Shown here: one piece after another, positions 30,561-39,884 of the stretch | How positions within the stretch are numbered: the stretch's first letter is position 1 | How the letters are laid out: every line of letters starts with the position of its first letter | Assembly: GCF_023156245.1 (NCBI RefSeq) | Contig: NZ_JAKZAH010000016.1 | Location: 1 to 64,000 of the forward strand | Reading direction: 5' to 3' | Source of the DNA: Marinobacter bryozoorum | GTDB lineage: Bacteria > Pseudomonadota > Gammaproteobacteria > Pseudomonadales > Oleiphilaceae | DNA length: 64,000 nucleotides | Made by a program: the position numbers and the translations under genes | Notes under the pieces: generated by a model | What the model saw: the letters and a program-made list of their open reading frames with translations, nothing else | Told to the model about the DNA's origin: nothing | The model's database searches: none

Positions 30561-32958
30561 CGTCCTTTGCTCCATTGCCGTTTTCACCATTGTCCCCGTT
30601 GTCGTCTTTCTTGCGTCCGACTTCGGCAAACTCCGCCAGGCGGTCAGCAACCCGGCGGTTGAAGCTACCCTCGGGGAAGGCGCCATCTTCGTCCGGCTCA
30701 CCCGGATCCATGCCGGTCATCAGGGCAATGGCTTCGTTGATATGGCGGACCGGATAGATGGAAAAACGGCCCTCACGCACGGCAGTACGAACGTCGGTGT
30801 TGAGCATGAGATGCTCAACATTACTCGCGGGTAGCAGGATACCCTGGCCGTCAACATCCCCGGCCTGTTTACAGACATTGAAGAAACCTTCGATCTTTTC
30901 GTTGACGCCGCCTACGGCCTGTACCTCGCCGTGCTGATTCATGGAGCCGGTAACCGCCAGGGACTGGCGCAGGGGCACGCCGCTGATGGCCGACAGCAGT
31001 ACGCAGGTTTCGGCCACCGAAGCAGAGTCGCCTTCAACGCCCCCGTAGGACTGCTCGAACGCCAGGCTGGCAGACAGGGACAGTTCGCTCATGGGGGCGT
31101 ACCGGTTAGCGAGGAAGCGGGACAGGATCATCACCGCCTTGCTGTGAATCGGGCCTCCCAGTTTGACTTCCCGTTCGATATCCACGACCTGGCCCTTGCC
31201 CGGCCGCGCGGTGGCAGTAATACGGGTGGGTTGGCCAAACATCACAGCCCCCAGACGCAATACGGACAGCCCGTTGACCTGGCCGGTAACGTCGCCGCTG
31301 GTATCGATCATTACCACGCCACGGCGGATCTGCTCCAGGCTACGCTCGCGGACCCGGCTGGCCCGGTAGTCCCGCTCATCAATGGCCTGCTGGATGTGGC
31401 TGTCGGTGATGAGGTCGCTGTCGGACCGGGCAGCCCAGTGGTCAGCCTCACTGAGCAGGTCCTTGAGCACCCGGTCATGGGCGGTGAGCTTTTTCTGGTC
31501 ACTGGCCAGGCGGCTGGCGTGTTCGATCAGGCGTGCAACGGCCCCCCGGTCCAGGTGTCGGGTCTTCGCCGACCGGGCCATGGTGGCAATCATGCGCGCG
31601 TAGAGTTCGTAGCTGCCGTCGTCCCGGTCCACGTCATCCTCGAAGTCCGCCTCCACCTTGAACAGGTCGAGGAAGTCAGGGTCGTAGTGGGAGAGCAGGT
31701 AATAAAGCATCCGGTCGCCCAGCAGCACGACCTTGACGTTCACCGGTATTGGCTCGGGTTGCAGGCTGACGGTACTGACCAGGCCATAAAGGCGTTCCAG
31801 GGACTCGATACGGATCTCGCCGGAGAACAGCACCCGTTTGAGGCTTTCCCAGGCCATGGGGTGGGTGAGAATCCGGCGGGCATCAACGATCAGGTAGCCG
31901 CCGTTGGCCCGGTGCAGGGAACCGCCCTTGATCAGGGTGAAGTCCGTGTACAGGTTGCCCTGATGGGACCGGTGCTCGATCTGTCCCGCCAGGTGCTGGT
32001 GATTGGGCAGGTCTTCATAGATCACTGGCGCGCCTTCGGTGCACGCATTGTCGACCATCAGGTTTACCCGGTAGCGGTTGAGCAGGCCCGCAGGCGGTCC
32101 GTTGCCATCATCCTGGAAGGCCTCGGCGTGCTCCACGATGTCGTTACGCACGGTATTCAGGTGCTCAAGCACCGGGGGTACACCGGCCCATTTTTCCCGT
32201 AACTCTCCGAAAGGACTGCCGAGGGTGAGCTGGACCATTTCCTCGTTAAGGGCATGGATGCGTTCGCGAACTTCCTTGCGCAGCCGGGGAATCTGCTGGA
32301 TGGCCTGCTGCAGTTTTTTTTGCAGATCCTCTACCTTGGATTCGACGAGTTCCTTCTCCTCATCGGAGAATTTCTTGTACTCGTCCGGTTCAATGACCTC
32401 GCCATCCCGCATGGGCGCGAAGGTAAAACCCGCCTGCGTGGTAATCATGGCAATATTGCTGCGGTTGGCCTCTTCCTGGATTTCAAAGAGACCCTGGTGC
32501 TGACGTCGGGCGACTTCCTCCTGCAGTTCCTGCAGCCTTGCCTGGTATTCCTCACTTTCGAAAGTAGCGGGGACAGCGGTTTTCAGTTCGTTGGTCAGTT
32601 CCTGCATGTCCTTACGGAATTCCCGGCCTTTACCGGCGGGCAATTCCAGCACACGGGGCTTGTCAGACGATTCGAAGTTATAGACGTGGCACCAGTCCGG
32701 TGGCACGGGTTGGCTGGAGGAATGCTTCGCCAGGAAGCGCTCAACCAGCTCATTCTTGCCCGCACCGGAGGGGCCGAGAACGAACAGGTTAAAGCCTCGC
32801 GCCGCCATGCCGGCGCCGAACTCCAGGGCACGGAGCACACGCTCCTGGCCAAGGGGCTGGTCCAGGTCTTCCAGCGTTTCCGTGGTTTCGAAAGACAGCT
32901 TGTCAGGGGGGCAGCGATGGTAGATCTGGTCCTCTGTCAGCGCGGTGGGCGACGTCAT
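30550..32958 (-). CDS. LonB-like ATP-dependent serine protease
   Basis: An 802-residue AAA+/S16 protease distinct from housekeeping LonA. It has an N-terminal segment, Walker A GPSGAGKNE near residue 60, an inserted coiled-coil domain (about 130-260, many Glu/Lys/Gln), Walker B GGYLIVDARR, a LonB-type lid, and the C-terminal protease domain with Ser in EGDSASVAE (about residue 643) and Lys in GVNEKIEGFF. The final residues are a charged tail. First gene of an operon with Usp, BCCT and Usp. Confidence 0.9.
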   Translation of the reverse strand: MTSPTALTEDQIYHRCPPDKLSFETTETLEDLDQPLGQERVLRALEFGAGMAARGFNLFVLGPSGAGKNELVERFLAKHSSSQPVPPDWCHVYNFESSDKPRVLELPAGKGREFRKDMQELTNELKTAVPATFESEEYQARLQELQEEVARRQHQGLFEIQEEANRSNIAMITTQAGFTFAPMRDGEVIEPDEYKKFSDEEKELVESKVEDLQKKLQQAIQQIPRLRKEVRERIHALNEEMVQLTLGSPFGELREKWAGVPPVLEHLNTVRNDIVEHAEAFQDDGNGPPAGLLNRYRVNLMVDNACTEGAPVIYEDLPNHQHLAGQIEHRSHQGNLYTDFTLIKGGSLHRANGGYLIVDARRILTHPMAWESLKRVLFSGEIRIESLERLYGLVSTVSLQPEPIPVNVKVVLLGDRMLYYLLSHYDPDFLDLFKVEADFEDDVDRDDGSYELYARMIATMARSAKTRHLDRGAVARLIEHASRLASDQKKLTAHDRVLKDLLSEADHWAARSDSDLITDSHIQQAIDERDYRASRVRERSLEQIRRGVVMIDTSGDVTGQVNGLSVLRLGAVMFGQPTRITATARPGKGQVVDIEREVKLGGPIHSKAVMILSRFLANRYAPMSELSLSASLAFEQSYGGVEGDSASVAETCVLLSAISGVPLRQSLAVTGSMNQHGEVQAVGGVNEKIEGFFNVCKQAGDVDGQGILLPASNVEHLMLNTDVRTAVREGRFSIYPVRHINEAIALMTGMDPGEPDEDGAFPEGSFNRRVADRLAEFAEVGRKKDDNGDNGENGNGAKDDDQ

Positions 32959-33062
32959 CCGGTCCTCCTGTGTTGTGTGTACTGCTGCGGCAGCAACAGG
33001 TAATCACATCAAGGATAGACCAGTTAACGTCCCCCACGACTGACAGGGATCAAGCCAGGTGT

Positions 33063-33854
33063 TCAGTCGTTGTAAGGCAGCTTGGCGTAGGCGTGGCCGC
33101 CGTCTACGGCAATGGTGTCGCCTACGACATAGTCACCGGCACGGGAGGCCAGGAATATCGCGGCGCCAGCCATGTCCTCGTCGTTGCCGACCCGCCCCAG
33201 AGGGGTCTTGTTGGCGACTTCGTCACCGTTATCACGGGCATCCCGGTTCATTTCTGACGGGAAGGGGCCCGGGGCAATGCCGCTGACCACGATGCGGTCC
33301 TGTACCAGGCGCGCAGCGATGCGGCGGGTCAGGAAGATCAGGCCGGACTTGGACGCGTGGTACGAGTAGGTTTCCCACGGGTTCAGACGGATGCCGTCAA
33401 TGGAGGCGATGTTGATCACCTTGGCGGGCTTCTGGTCGGATGCGCCGGCCTTCAGCATATCGTGCAGGGACTGGGTCAGGAAGAACGGCGATTTCAGGTT
33501 CAGGTCCATCACCTTGTCCCAGCCGTGCTCAGGAAACTCGTCAAAGTCAGCGCCCCAGGCGGCGCCGGCGTTGTTGACCAGGATGTCCAGGTGATCTTCC
33601 CGCTCCTGCAGCTTGCGGGTCAGTTCCCGGCAGCCTTCTACCGTGGACAGGTCCTGTGGCAGCGAGAAGCAGCGGCCATTGCCCTGGGAAAGCTCCTCGG
33701 CGGCGGCATCACACTGATCGGCCTTGCGGGAGGAGATATAGACCTTGGCGCCCTGAGCGATAAAACCGGCGGCAATCATCTTGCCGATACCGCGGGAACC
33801 GCCAGTGACCAGTGCCGTACGGCCTTCAAGTGAAAACAGGTTCTCAAACATCAA
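33063..33854 (-). CDS. Short-chain dehydrogenase/reductase (RhlG/FabG-like)
   Basis: A 263-residue NAD(P)-dependent SDR. It has TGGSRGIGK (cofactor loop), VNNAGAAWGADFDEFPEHGWDKVMDLNLKS, catalytic Ser in INIASIDG and Tyr-Lys in YSYHASKSG, plus GDTIAVDGGH. The motif between the active site and the tail (IVVSGIAPGPFPSEMNR) is like RhlG, a 3-oxoacyl reductase relative; the substrate is inferred only loosely. It is separated from the protease gene by about 100 bp. Confidence 0.9.
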   Translation of the reverse strand: MMFENLFSLEGRTALVTGGSRGIGKMIAAGFIAQGAKVYISSRKADQCDAAAEELSQGNGRCFSLPQDLSTVEGCRELTRKLQEREDHLDILVNNAGAAWGADFDEFPEHGWDKVMDLNLKSPFFLTQSLHDMLKAGASDQKPAKVINIASIDGIRLNPWETYSYHASKSGLIFLTRRIAARLVQDRIVVSGIAPGPFPSEMNRDARDNGDEVANKTPLGRVGNDEDMAGAAIFLASRAGDYVVGDTIAVDGGHAYAKLPYND

Positions 33855-33991
33855 AGTTGCTCCGGATTGTCGTTATGGATAAGTGACCGTGCCGGGGTCA
33901 GCCCTGCCGGTCAAGGCATGGCTGACTGCACGGTTTGGCAACATAGCGCACCCATTCTGACGTTTTCCGGACTGGATGAGAAGTTGTTGAT

Positions 33992-34657
33992 TTATGAGGG
34001 CGGGTGCACCACCGGAAGATGACCGGTCTTTACCCAGATCACCGTCTCCTGCTCTACAAATGGGTGATGCTGGCTCAGGTGCGGGCTGCGCAGCCAGGTG
34101 CCGGCCGGATACTGACCGTTTTCGTCCCGGAATTCACCAGTCAGCACGAAGATTTCCTCGCCGCCAAAGTGCCGGTGGGGCTGGAAACGCTCCCCGGCAG
34201 GCCATTTCACCAGGGCCACGTGCTCGTGCTCGAAGTGGTGCAGCGGCATGACCTGCAGGCCGCCCTGACCGGGCAGCCATGGTGCCTTGTGCGTATCCAC
34301 CCGGACGGTTTCCAGGTCCCTGGGGTCAAACTGATGCAGCTTGACCAGCAGGGTGCAGCCCTCACGGGAGAAGGGCGCGTGGCCACTGCCGGGTGGGTTG
34401 CGCAGATAGGTGCCTGCGGGGTAATCACCAGTTTCGTCAGAGAACACCCCGTCAAGGACCAGTATTTCCTCACCCAGCGGATGCTCGTGGCGGCTGAAAC
34501 GGGCGCCGGGCTCATAGCGCACCACCGAGGTGGCATGGCCGCGCTCAGCCTCCTCACGGGCCAGGGGCTTGCGCAGGACACCGCCGGAGGGGCTTGGTAC
34601 CCACTGCTGGTCGTTGGTGTTGATGACCACCCGTTCTTCAAAATTCATATTGAGCAT
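33992..34657 (-). CDS. Double ChrR-type cupin protein
   Basis: A 221-residue protein with two ChrR-like cupin repeats: HEHPLGEEILVLDGVFSDETGDYPAGTYLRNPPGSGH (residues 57-93) and HRHFGGEEIFVLTGEFRDENGQYPAGTWLRSPHLSQHH (about 160-197). Each retains the H-x-H-x5-E metal set. It lacks the N-terminal zinc anti-sigma domain of true ChrR and no ECF sigma gene is nearby, so a metal-binding oxidoreductase or sensor is possible. ATG is preceded by GGAGG. Confidence 0.85.
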   Translation of the reverse strand: MLNMNFEERVVINTNDQQWVPSPSGGVLRKPLAREEAERGHATSVVRYEPGARFSRHEHPLGEEILVLDGVFSDETGDYPAGTYLRNPPGSGHAPFSREGCTLLVKLHQFDPRDLETVRVDTHKAPWLPGQGGLQVMPLHHFEHEHVALVKWPAGERFQPHRHFGGEEIFVLTGEFRDENGQYPAGTWLRSPHLSQHHPFVEQETVIWVKTGHLPVVHPPS

Positions 34658-34792
34658 GTCGGCCTCCAGTTATGTTCCGGCCAATGTTACGTCCGCTCGG
34701 GGACGGCGGATGACGTTCAATGAGCGCCTCATGAGTCCTTGACCCGAGAGATGGGTAAAAACCACTAGTCTGGTCGTCCGTCGAACCAACAG

Positions 34793-34806
34793 TTGATGGG
34801 CGTCAA
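34793..34806 (+). promoter_or_regulatory. FNR/Anr-like box upstream of ttrBCA
   Basis: TTGAT-GGGC-GTCAA differs from the FNR/Anr consensus TTGAT-N4-ATCAA at one base. It lies about 90 bp before the ttrB ATG, the only clear regulator-like site in the gap. It fits expression of an anaerobic respiratory operon under low oxygen. Confidence 0.55.
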
Positions 34807-34895
34807 TTACCGCGTCGGGTAGGCCCATAAACTGTATTCAGACCTAATCAATCGCCTGCAAACCTTATTGATAAACGTTCCCATCAGGAGGAGCC

Positions 34896-35675
34896 ATGGA
34901 TTTCGCCCGACGCACGCTGCTGGGCCAGATGGCACGCCTCACCGCTGGCGCAGCACTGGTTCCGCTAAGCAGCCTGGCCAACGCCGGCATCAATGACCAG
35001 CCACCCAGACGTGAAGGTGACAGCTCGAAGCGCTATGCCATGCTGATCGACCTGCGCCAGTGTATTGGCTGCCAGGCCTGTACCGTCTCCTGCCACATCG
35101 AGAACGAAGCGCCCCTGGGCAGCTTCCGCACCATTGTCTCCCAATATGAGGTGGAGAACGAGGATACCGGTGACATCGCCACCATGATGCTGCCCCGGCT
35201 GTGTAACCACTGCGAAGCGCCCCCCTGCGTGCCGGTGTGCCCGGTGCAGGCCACCTACCAGCGGGAGGATGGCATCGTGGTCGTGAACAACGAGGCCTGC
35301 GTGGGCTGCGCCTACTGTGTGCAGGCCTGTCCCTATGATGCGCGGTTCATCAACGAGAAAACCCAGACCGCTGACAAGTGCACCTTCTGTGCTCACCGGC
35401 TGGACGTGGGGCTGCTGCCCGCGTGCGTGGAATCCTGTGTCGGTGGGGCGCGGATCATCGGGGATATCCGCGATCCGGACAGCCAGATCAGCCGGATGAT
35501 GGCCGAGCACCATGACGACCTGATGGTGCTGAAGCCGGAGCAGGGCACATCACCCCACGTGTTCTACCTGGGTATGGACGAGCGCTTTGTCACCCGTCCG
35601 CTGGCGGACCCCGCAATCTGGGATGTCCGGGATAATGAGGGTAAGGAGATAGGGTATGAGTTTGCTGGCCACTGA
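34896..35675 (+). CDS. ttrB: Tetrathionate reductase subunit B (four [4Fe-4S] electron-transfer protein)
   Basis: A 259-residue Tat-exported iron-sulfur subunit. A twin-Arg leader (RRTLLGQMARLTAGAALV) is followed by four Cys clusters: CIGCQACTVSC, CNHCEAPPCVPVCP, CVGCAYCVQACP and CTFCAH...CVESC. It passes electrons from the NrfD-type quinol subunit to the molybdenum subunit. AGGAGG precedes the ATG. Its last 20 bases overlap ttrC. The exact label rests on the linked TtrA-like gene. Confidence 0.9.
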   Translation: MDFARRTLLGQMARLTAGAALVPLSSLANAGINDQPPRREGDSSKRYAMLIDLRQCIGCQACTVSCHIENEAPLGSFRTIVSQYEVENEDTGDIATMMLPRLCNHCEAPPCVPVCPVQATYQREDGIVVVNNEACVGCAYCVQACPYDARFINEKTQTADKCTFCAHRLDVGLLPACVESCVGGARIIGDIRDPDSQISRMMAEHHDDLMVLKPEQGTSPHVFYLGMDERFVTRPLADPAIWDVRDNEGKEIGYEFAGH

Positions 35676-36774
35676 AATACTCACACCGCGTTATGAGCTG
35701 GCCTGGTATCCCTGGGCGGTGCAGTACTTCTTCATGATCGCCATTTCCTACTCGGCGCTGATGCTGTCGCTGCCCGGGCTGGTGTTCCGTCGGGAGCGGT
35801 TCCTGCCCCTGGCCCGGCTGGCCCTCCTGGTGGCGGTCACCTGCACGCTGGTGGGGCCAGTGGCCTTGCTCGCCGACCTGCACCAGCCGGCCCGCTTCTG
35901 GCACTTCTACGCCAGCCCGGCGCCCTGGTCCTGGATGTCTATTGGTGCCGTGCTGCTGCCGCCTTATGTGGTGCTGACCATCCTCTATGGTTACTTTGCC
36001 TGGCGCCCGGCGCTGGTGACCCGGGGCGCCGAGGGGCAGGGCTGGGACGCGAAGCTCGCCCGGCTGCTGTGCCTGGGAAACTGGCAGACACCACAGCTGG
36101 CGGTGATTGTATTCGGTGCCCTGGCGGCGCTCTTTGCCTGCGGCATCATGCTCTACACCGGCGCCGAGATTGCCATCCTTGCCTCCAGGCCGCTGTGGAA
36201 TACCAACTGGCTGCCGGTCATGTTCGTGCTCACCGGACTGATCGCCGCCTCTGGCCTGGTGATGCTGCTCAATCGTCTGATGGCCGGTGCCAATGCTGAC
36301 GTCTACCGTCAGGGCCTCAAAGTGATCCTGGTCGCCATTCTCGGCGCAGCCGTCGTGGCCGCTACCTGGTTTATCCAGGGCATGACCGGCTACAGCCCCT
36401 CTGTGCAGGCGGCGCTGGAATCGGTGCGCCATAACCCGGACTGGACCGCCATAGCAGCCTGGGCACTCAGTGCCGGCGTGGTGTTGTTCCTGGTCACCGT
36501 TGCCATGCTACGGGCGCCGAAGTGGCAACGCTGGGCCTGGCTGCTGGGCCTGCTGGCCATCCATATGGGCTGGGCGTTCCGCTGGCTGGTGCTGATGGAA
36601 GTGCAGACCGTGGCCAAGAACACCGCCGGTTACTACCACCTGGCGGTGGAAGCGGGGTCCTATGGCCTGCTGGGCATTATCGGCACCTTCGGGCTGTGGC
36701 TGGCGGTGCTGCTGATTATCGACATCCTGGTGCCCTGGCGTGATGTAAACAACGCCAGAAGTGCCACCTACTGA
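35656..36774 (+). CDS. ttrC: Tetrathionate reductase subunit C (NrfD-type membrane quinol oxidase)
   Basis: A 372-residue integral membrane protein with about nine hydrophobic helices, NrfD/PsrC family. It opens with LLATEILTPRYELAWYPWAVQYFFMIAISYSALML and has the typical LADLHQPARFWHFYASPAPWSWMS segment in the second-third helix region. It anchors the periplasmic A-B complex and oxidises menaquinol or ubiquinol. It overlaps ttrB by 20 bases and lies 19 bases before ttrA. Confidence 0.9.
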   Translation: MSLLATEILTPRYELAWYPWAVQYFFMIAISYSALMLSLPGLVFRRERFLPLARLALLVAVTCTLVGPVALLADLHQPARFWHFYASPAPWSWMSIGAVLLPPYVVLTILYGYFAWRPALVTRGAEGQGWDAKLARLLCLGNWQTPQLAVIVFGALAALFACGIMLYTGAEIAILASRPLWNTNWLPVMFVLTGLIAASGLVMLLNRLMAGANADVYRQGLKVILVAILGAAVVAATWFIQGMTGYSPSVQAALESVRHNPDWTAIAAWALSAGVVLFLVTVAMLRAPKWQRWAWLLGLLAIHMGWAFRWLVLMEVQTVAKNTAGYYHLAVEAGSYGLLGIIGTFGLWLAVLLIIDILVPWRDVNNARSATY

Positions 36775-36793
36775 TTGAAGCCGGAGTTTTACC

Positions 36794-39700
36794 ATGGACA
36801 AGAATCGCCGTAATTTCCTGAAGGGTGCCGCCGCAGCGGGTGGTGTCGCCACCTTCGCCGCCGGTTATTCCGGCCCCCTGGAAAAAATTGGCAAGGGCCT
36901 GGTCAACGGAACTGCCGGTGCAGACACCAATCACCGGATTCACGGCAACTCCCTGGCACCGGAATACACCGTCGATCCGGTGACCGGTGATGTCAGCCTG
37001 AACCCGGACCAGCGCATTGCCTTCACCGTCTGCTATGGCTGTACCACCAAGTGTGGGGTACGGGTTCGTATCGACAACAACACCGAGCAGGTGCTTCGGG
37101 TAGCGGGTAATCCATACCACCCCCTGTCGGCGGACGACCACCTGGACGAGCAGACCCCTGTCCTGGACGCGCTGAAGCAACTGAGTAACTTCAGGGACCA
37201 GGGCCAGCTCAACCGCTCCACGGCCTGTGCCCGGGGTAACGCGGCCATGGCCCAGCTCACCAGCGAGAAACGGGTAACGAATGTTCTCAAGCGGGTAGGT
37301 CCCCGGGGCGCCAACCAGTGGCAGAGCATCTCCTTCGAGCAGATGCTGGACGAGGTGGTTGAAGGTGGTGACCTGTTTGGAGAGGGTGCCGTAGAAGGCC
37401 TGAAAGACCTCTATGACCACGAAACCCCGCTTGACCCGGAAAACCCGGAATTCGGCCCCAAGGCCAACCAGCTGCTGGTCATGGAGGCCACCGACTACGG
37501 CCGTTCCTCGGTGCTGAAACGGTTCGCCATGAATGCCTTCGGTACCCGCAACTACGGGCACCACGGTTCCTATTGTGGCCTGGCCTTCCGTATGGGCTCC
37601 GGGGCCATGTACGACAACCTGGCCACCAATACCCACACCAAGCCGGACTACAACAACGCCCGGTTTGCGCTGTTTATCGGCACCGCACCGAGCCAGGCCG
37701 GCAACCCGTTCAAGCGGCAAGGTCGCCTGCTGGCAGAGGCCCGCGCCACCGGCAAGCTGGAGTACGTCGTTGTTGATCCTGCGTTGAACGCGACCGCGTC
37801 CCACTCCGCCGGTGACCGCAGCCGCTGGATTCCCATCACACCGGGCACGGATACGGCGATGGCCATGGGCCTGATCCGCTGGATGCTGGAGAACGAGGGC
37901 TTTGCGGCGGATTACCTGTCAATCCCGGGGCAGAAGGGTGCCCAGGCCGCGGGCGAAACCGTCCACACCAACGCCACTCACCTGGTGATCGAAAACGACG
38001 ACCACCCCAATGTGGGTCGTTTTCTGCGGCTGTCCGACCTGGGCCGTGCCGAGGCAGGCGCCGACGATGATGTGCCCGTGGTGATGTCCATCGAAGGTAA
38101 CCTGAAAAGCTCCGAGGCCCTCGACCGTGCCGAGCTTTTCGTGGAAACCAAGGTCGAGACCGCAACGGGCACCACACGGGTGAAAAGTGCCCTGTTCAAA
38201 CTCCGTGAACAGGCCCAGCGCCACACCATTGAGGAATACGCCAGGAACTGTGGCATTCCTGCGGACACGATCCGCAAGCTGGCAGCAAAGTTTGCCTCCC
38301 ATGGCCGGGAATCCGTGGCGGATACCCACGGCGGCATGATGTCCGGCACCGGATTCTATGCTTCGTTTGGCATCAACATGCTCAACCTGCTGGCGGGCAG
38401 TGTGAACCAGAAGGGAGGCATGGCCCTGGGTGGCGGCTCCTTCAACGGGACTGGTGCGGGCCCACGGTACGACCTGGCGAACTTTCCGGGCAAGCGTGGG
38501 CCCAAGGGTGTATTCCTGTCCCGGTCACGGTTCCCCTACGAAAAGACCGCCGAGTACAAGCGGCGTGTGGCCAACGGTGAGTCTCCGTACCCGGCGCCGG
38601 CGCCCTGGCGGACCCTGGCACCCCCGCTGTTGACCGAGCACCTGATGTCCGGCCTTGAGGGCTACCCCTACCAGGCCAAGGCGCTGATCAGTTGTATGGC
38701 CAACCCCCTGTATGGCCAGGCGGGTCTCAGTGCGCTGATCGAGGACAAGCTGAAAGATCCGAAGCGGATCGGCCTGTTCGTCGCAGTTGACGGGTTTATT
38801 AACGAAACCAACCGCTTCGCCGACTACATCGTGCCGGATTCGGTCATGTATGAAGTCTGGGGCTTTACCGGCGCCTGGAGCGGCACACTGACCAAAATGA
38901 CCACCGCCTGCTGGCCAGTGGTTGAGCCCCGTCAGGTAAAAACCGCTGATGGTGACCCGGTGAGCCTGGAAACCTTCTTTATCGGGGTGGCCAGGCGGTT
39001 GGGACTACCCGGATTCGGTGAAGGGGCAATTTCCGACAAGGAAGGCAACACCTACCCCCTGAACCGGGCCGAGGATTATTACCTGCGTGCCGCTGCCAAT
39101 ATCGCACTCAGTGGTGAACCCCTGCCCGCCGCCAGTGATGAAGATATCCTCGCAGGCGGCGTTGAGCCCTTGATGGAGCGACTCCACACGTACCTGAAAC
39201 CGGAAGAGGTGGGTCCGGTGGCGCACCTGTACTCCCGGGGCGGTCGCTTCGAGAAGCACAGTGCCGCCTACCAGGGCGACAAGCTGACCCACGGCTGGAA
39301 GAAGCCCCTGTGCGTGTATAACGAGCAGGTGGGGACCACCCGCGACAGTTACACCGGTGAGCGGCTGTCCGGCACACCCTGCTTTCAGGAGGCAAAGTTC
39401 TGGAACGGCACGGCCATGCGGGAGCACTTCCCGGAGAACGACTGGCCGTTGCTGGCCTTCTCCTTCAAGTCAAACCTGATGAACCCGTATGCCATTGGCC
39501 TCGAGCGCCTGCGGATGATCAAGCCCTACAACCCGGTATTGCTCCACAGTGCAGACGCTGAACGGTTCGGGGTAGGGCACGGTGATACCATCGCCATTGA
39601 AAGCCCCGGGGGCTCAGTGACCGGCGTCGCGCTGGTGTGCGAAGGGGTGCAGCGGGGTGCCATTGGCATCGAGCATGGCTACGGTCACCGGGAACTGGGT

Positions 39701-39883
39701 GCCTCAGACCATGTTATCGACGGCGAGCTCCACCCGGGGCAGAAATTCCTGGGGGCGGGCGTTAACCTGAACGACCTGGGCTTTGCGGATCCGACCCGCG
39801 ATGGCGCAGCGACCTGGCTGGAAAACGTCTCAGGAGCATCTATCCGGCAGGGACTGCCGGTGCGGGTGAGAACGGTCAGCTGA
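36794..39883 (+). CDS. ttrA: Tetrathionate reductase subunit A (molybdopterin catalytic subunit)
   Basis: A 1029-residue Mo-bisMGD enzyme reducing tetrathionate to thiosulfate in the periplasm. A twin-Arg leader (RRNFLKGAAAAGG) is followed by the [4Fe-4S] binding CYGCTTKCGVRV ... STACARG set, the Cys Mo-ligand region HGSYCGLAFRMGSG, SQAGNPFKRQ and the C-terminal AGVNLNDLGFADPTR. Length and long colinear similarity to the 1020-residue Salmonella TtrA as I recall it support TtrA over DMSO or arsenate reductases. No ttrRS sensor genes are visible in the window. Confidence 0.92.
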   Translation: MDKNRRNFLKGAAAAGGVATFAAGYSGPLEKIGKGLVNGTAGADTNHRIHGNSLAPEYTVDPVTGDVSLNPDQRIAFTVCYGCTTKCGVRVRIDNNTEQVLRVAGNPYHPLSADDHLDEQTPVLDALKQLSNFRDQGQLNRSTACARGNAAMAQLTSEKRVTNVLKRVGPRGANQWQSISFEQMLDEVVEGGDLFGEGAVEGLKDLYDHETPLDPENPEFGPKANQLLVMEATDYGRSSVLKRFAMNAFGTRNYGHHGSYCGLAFRMGSGAMYDNLATNTHTKPDYNNARFALFIGTAPSQAGNPFKRQGRLLAEARATGKLEYVVVDPALNATASHSAGDRSRWIPITPGTDTAMAMGLIRWMLENEGFAADYLSIPGQKGAQAAGETVHTNATHLVIENDDHPNVGRFLRLSDLGRAEAGADDDVPVVMSIEGNLKSSEALDRAELFVETKVETATGTTRVKSALFKLREQAQRHTIEEYARNCGIPADTIRKLAAKFASHGRESVADTHGGMMSGTGFYASFGINMLNLLAGSVNQKGGMALGGGSFNGTGAGPRYDLANFPGKRGPKGVFLSRSRFPYEKTAEYKRRVANGESPYPAPAPWRTLAPPLLTEHLMSGLEGYPYQAKALISCMANPLYGQAGLSALIEDKLKDPKRIGLFVAVDGFINETNRFADYIVPDSVMYEVWGFTGAWSGTLTKMTTACWPVVEPRQVKTADGDPVSLETFFIGVARRLGLPGFGEGAISDKEGNTYPLNRAEDYYLRAAANIALSGEPLPAASDEDILAGGVEPLMERLHTYLKPEEVGPVAHLYSRGGRFEKHSAAYQGDKLTHGWKKPLCVYNEQVGTTRDSYTGERLSGTPCFQEAKFWNGTAMREHFPENDWPLLAFSFKSNLMNPYAIGLERLRMIKPYNPVLLHSADAERFGVGHGDTIAIESPGGSVTGVALVCEGVQRGAIGIEHGYGHRELGASDHVIDGELHPGQKFLGAGVNLNDLGFADPTRDGAATWLENVSGASIRQGLPVRVRTVS

Positions 39884-39884
39884 T

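Noticed and set aside
33992-34657. ChrR anti-sigma factor
   Set aside because: Has two cupin repeats but no N-terminal zinc-binding anti-sigma domain and no neighbouring ECF sigma gene.
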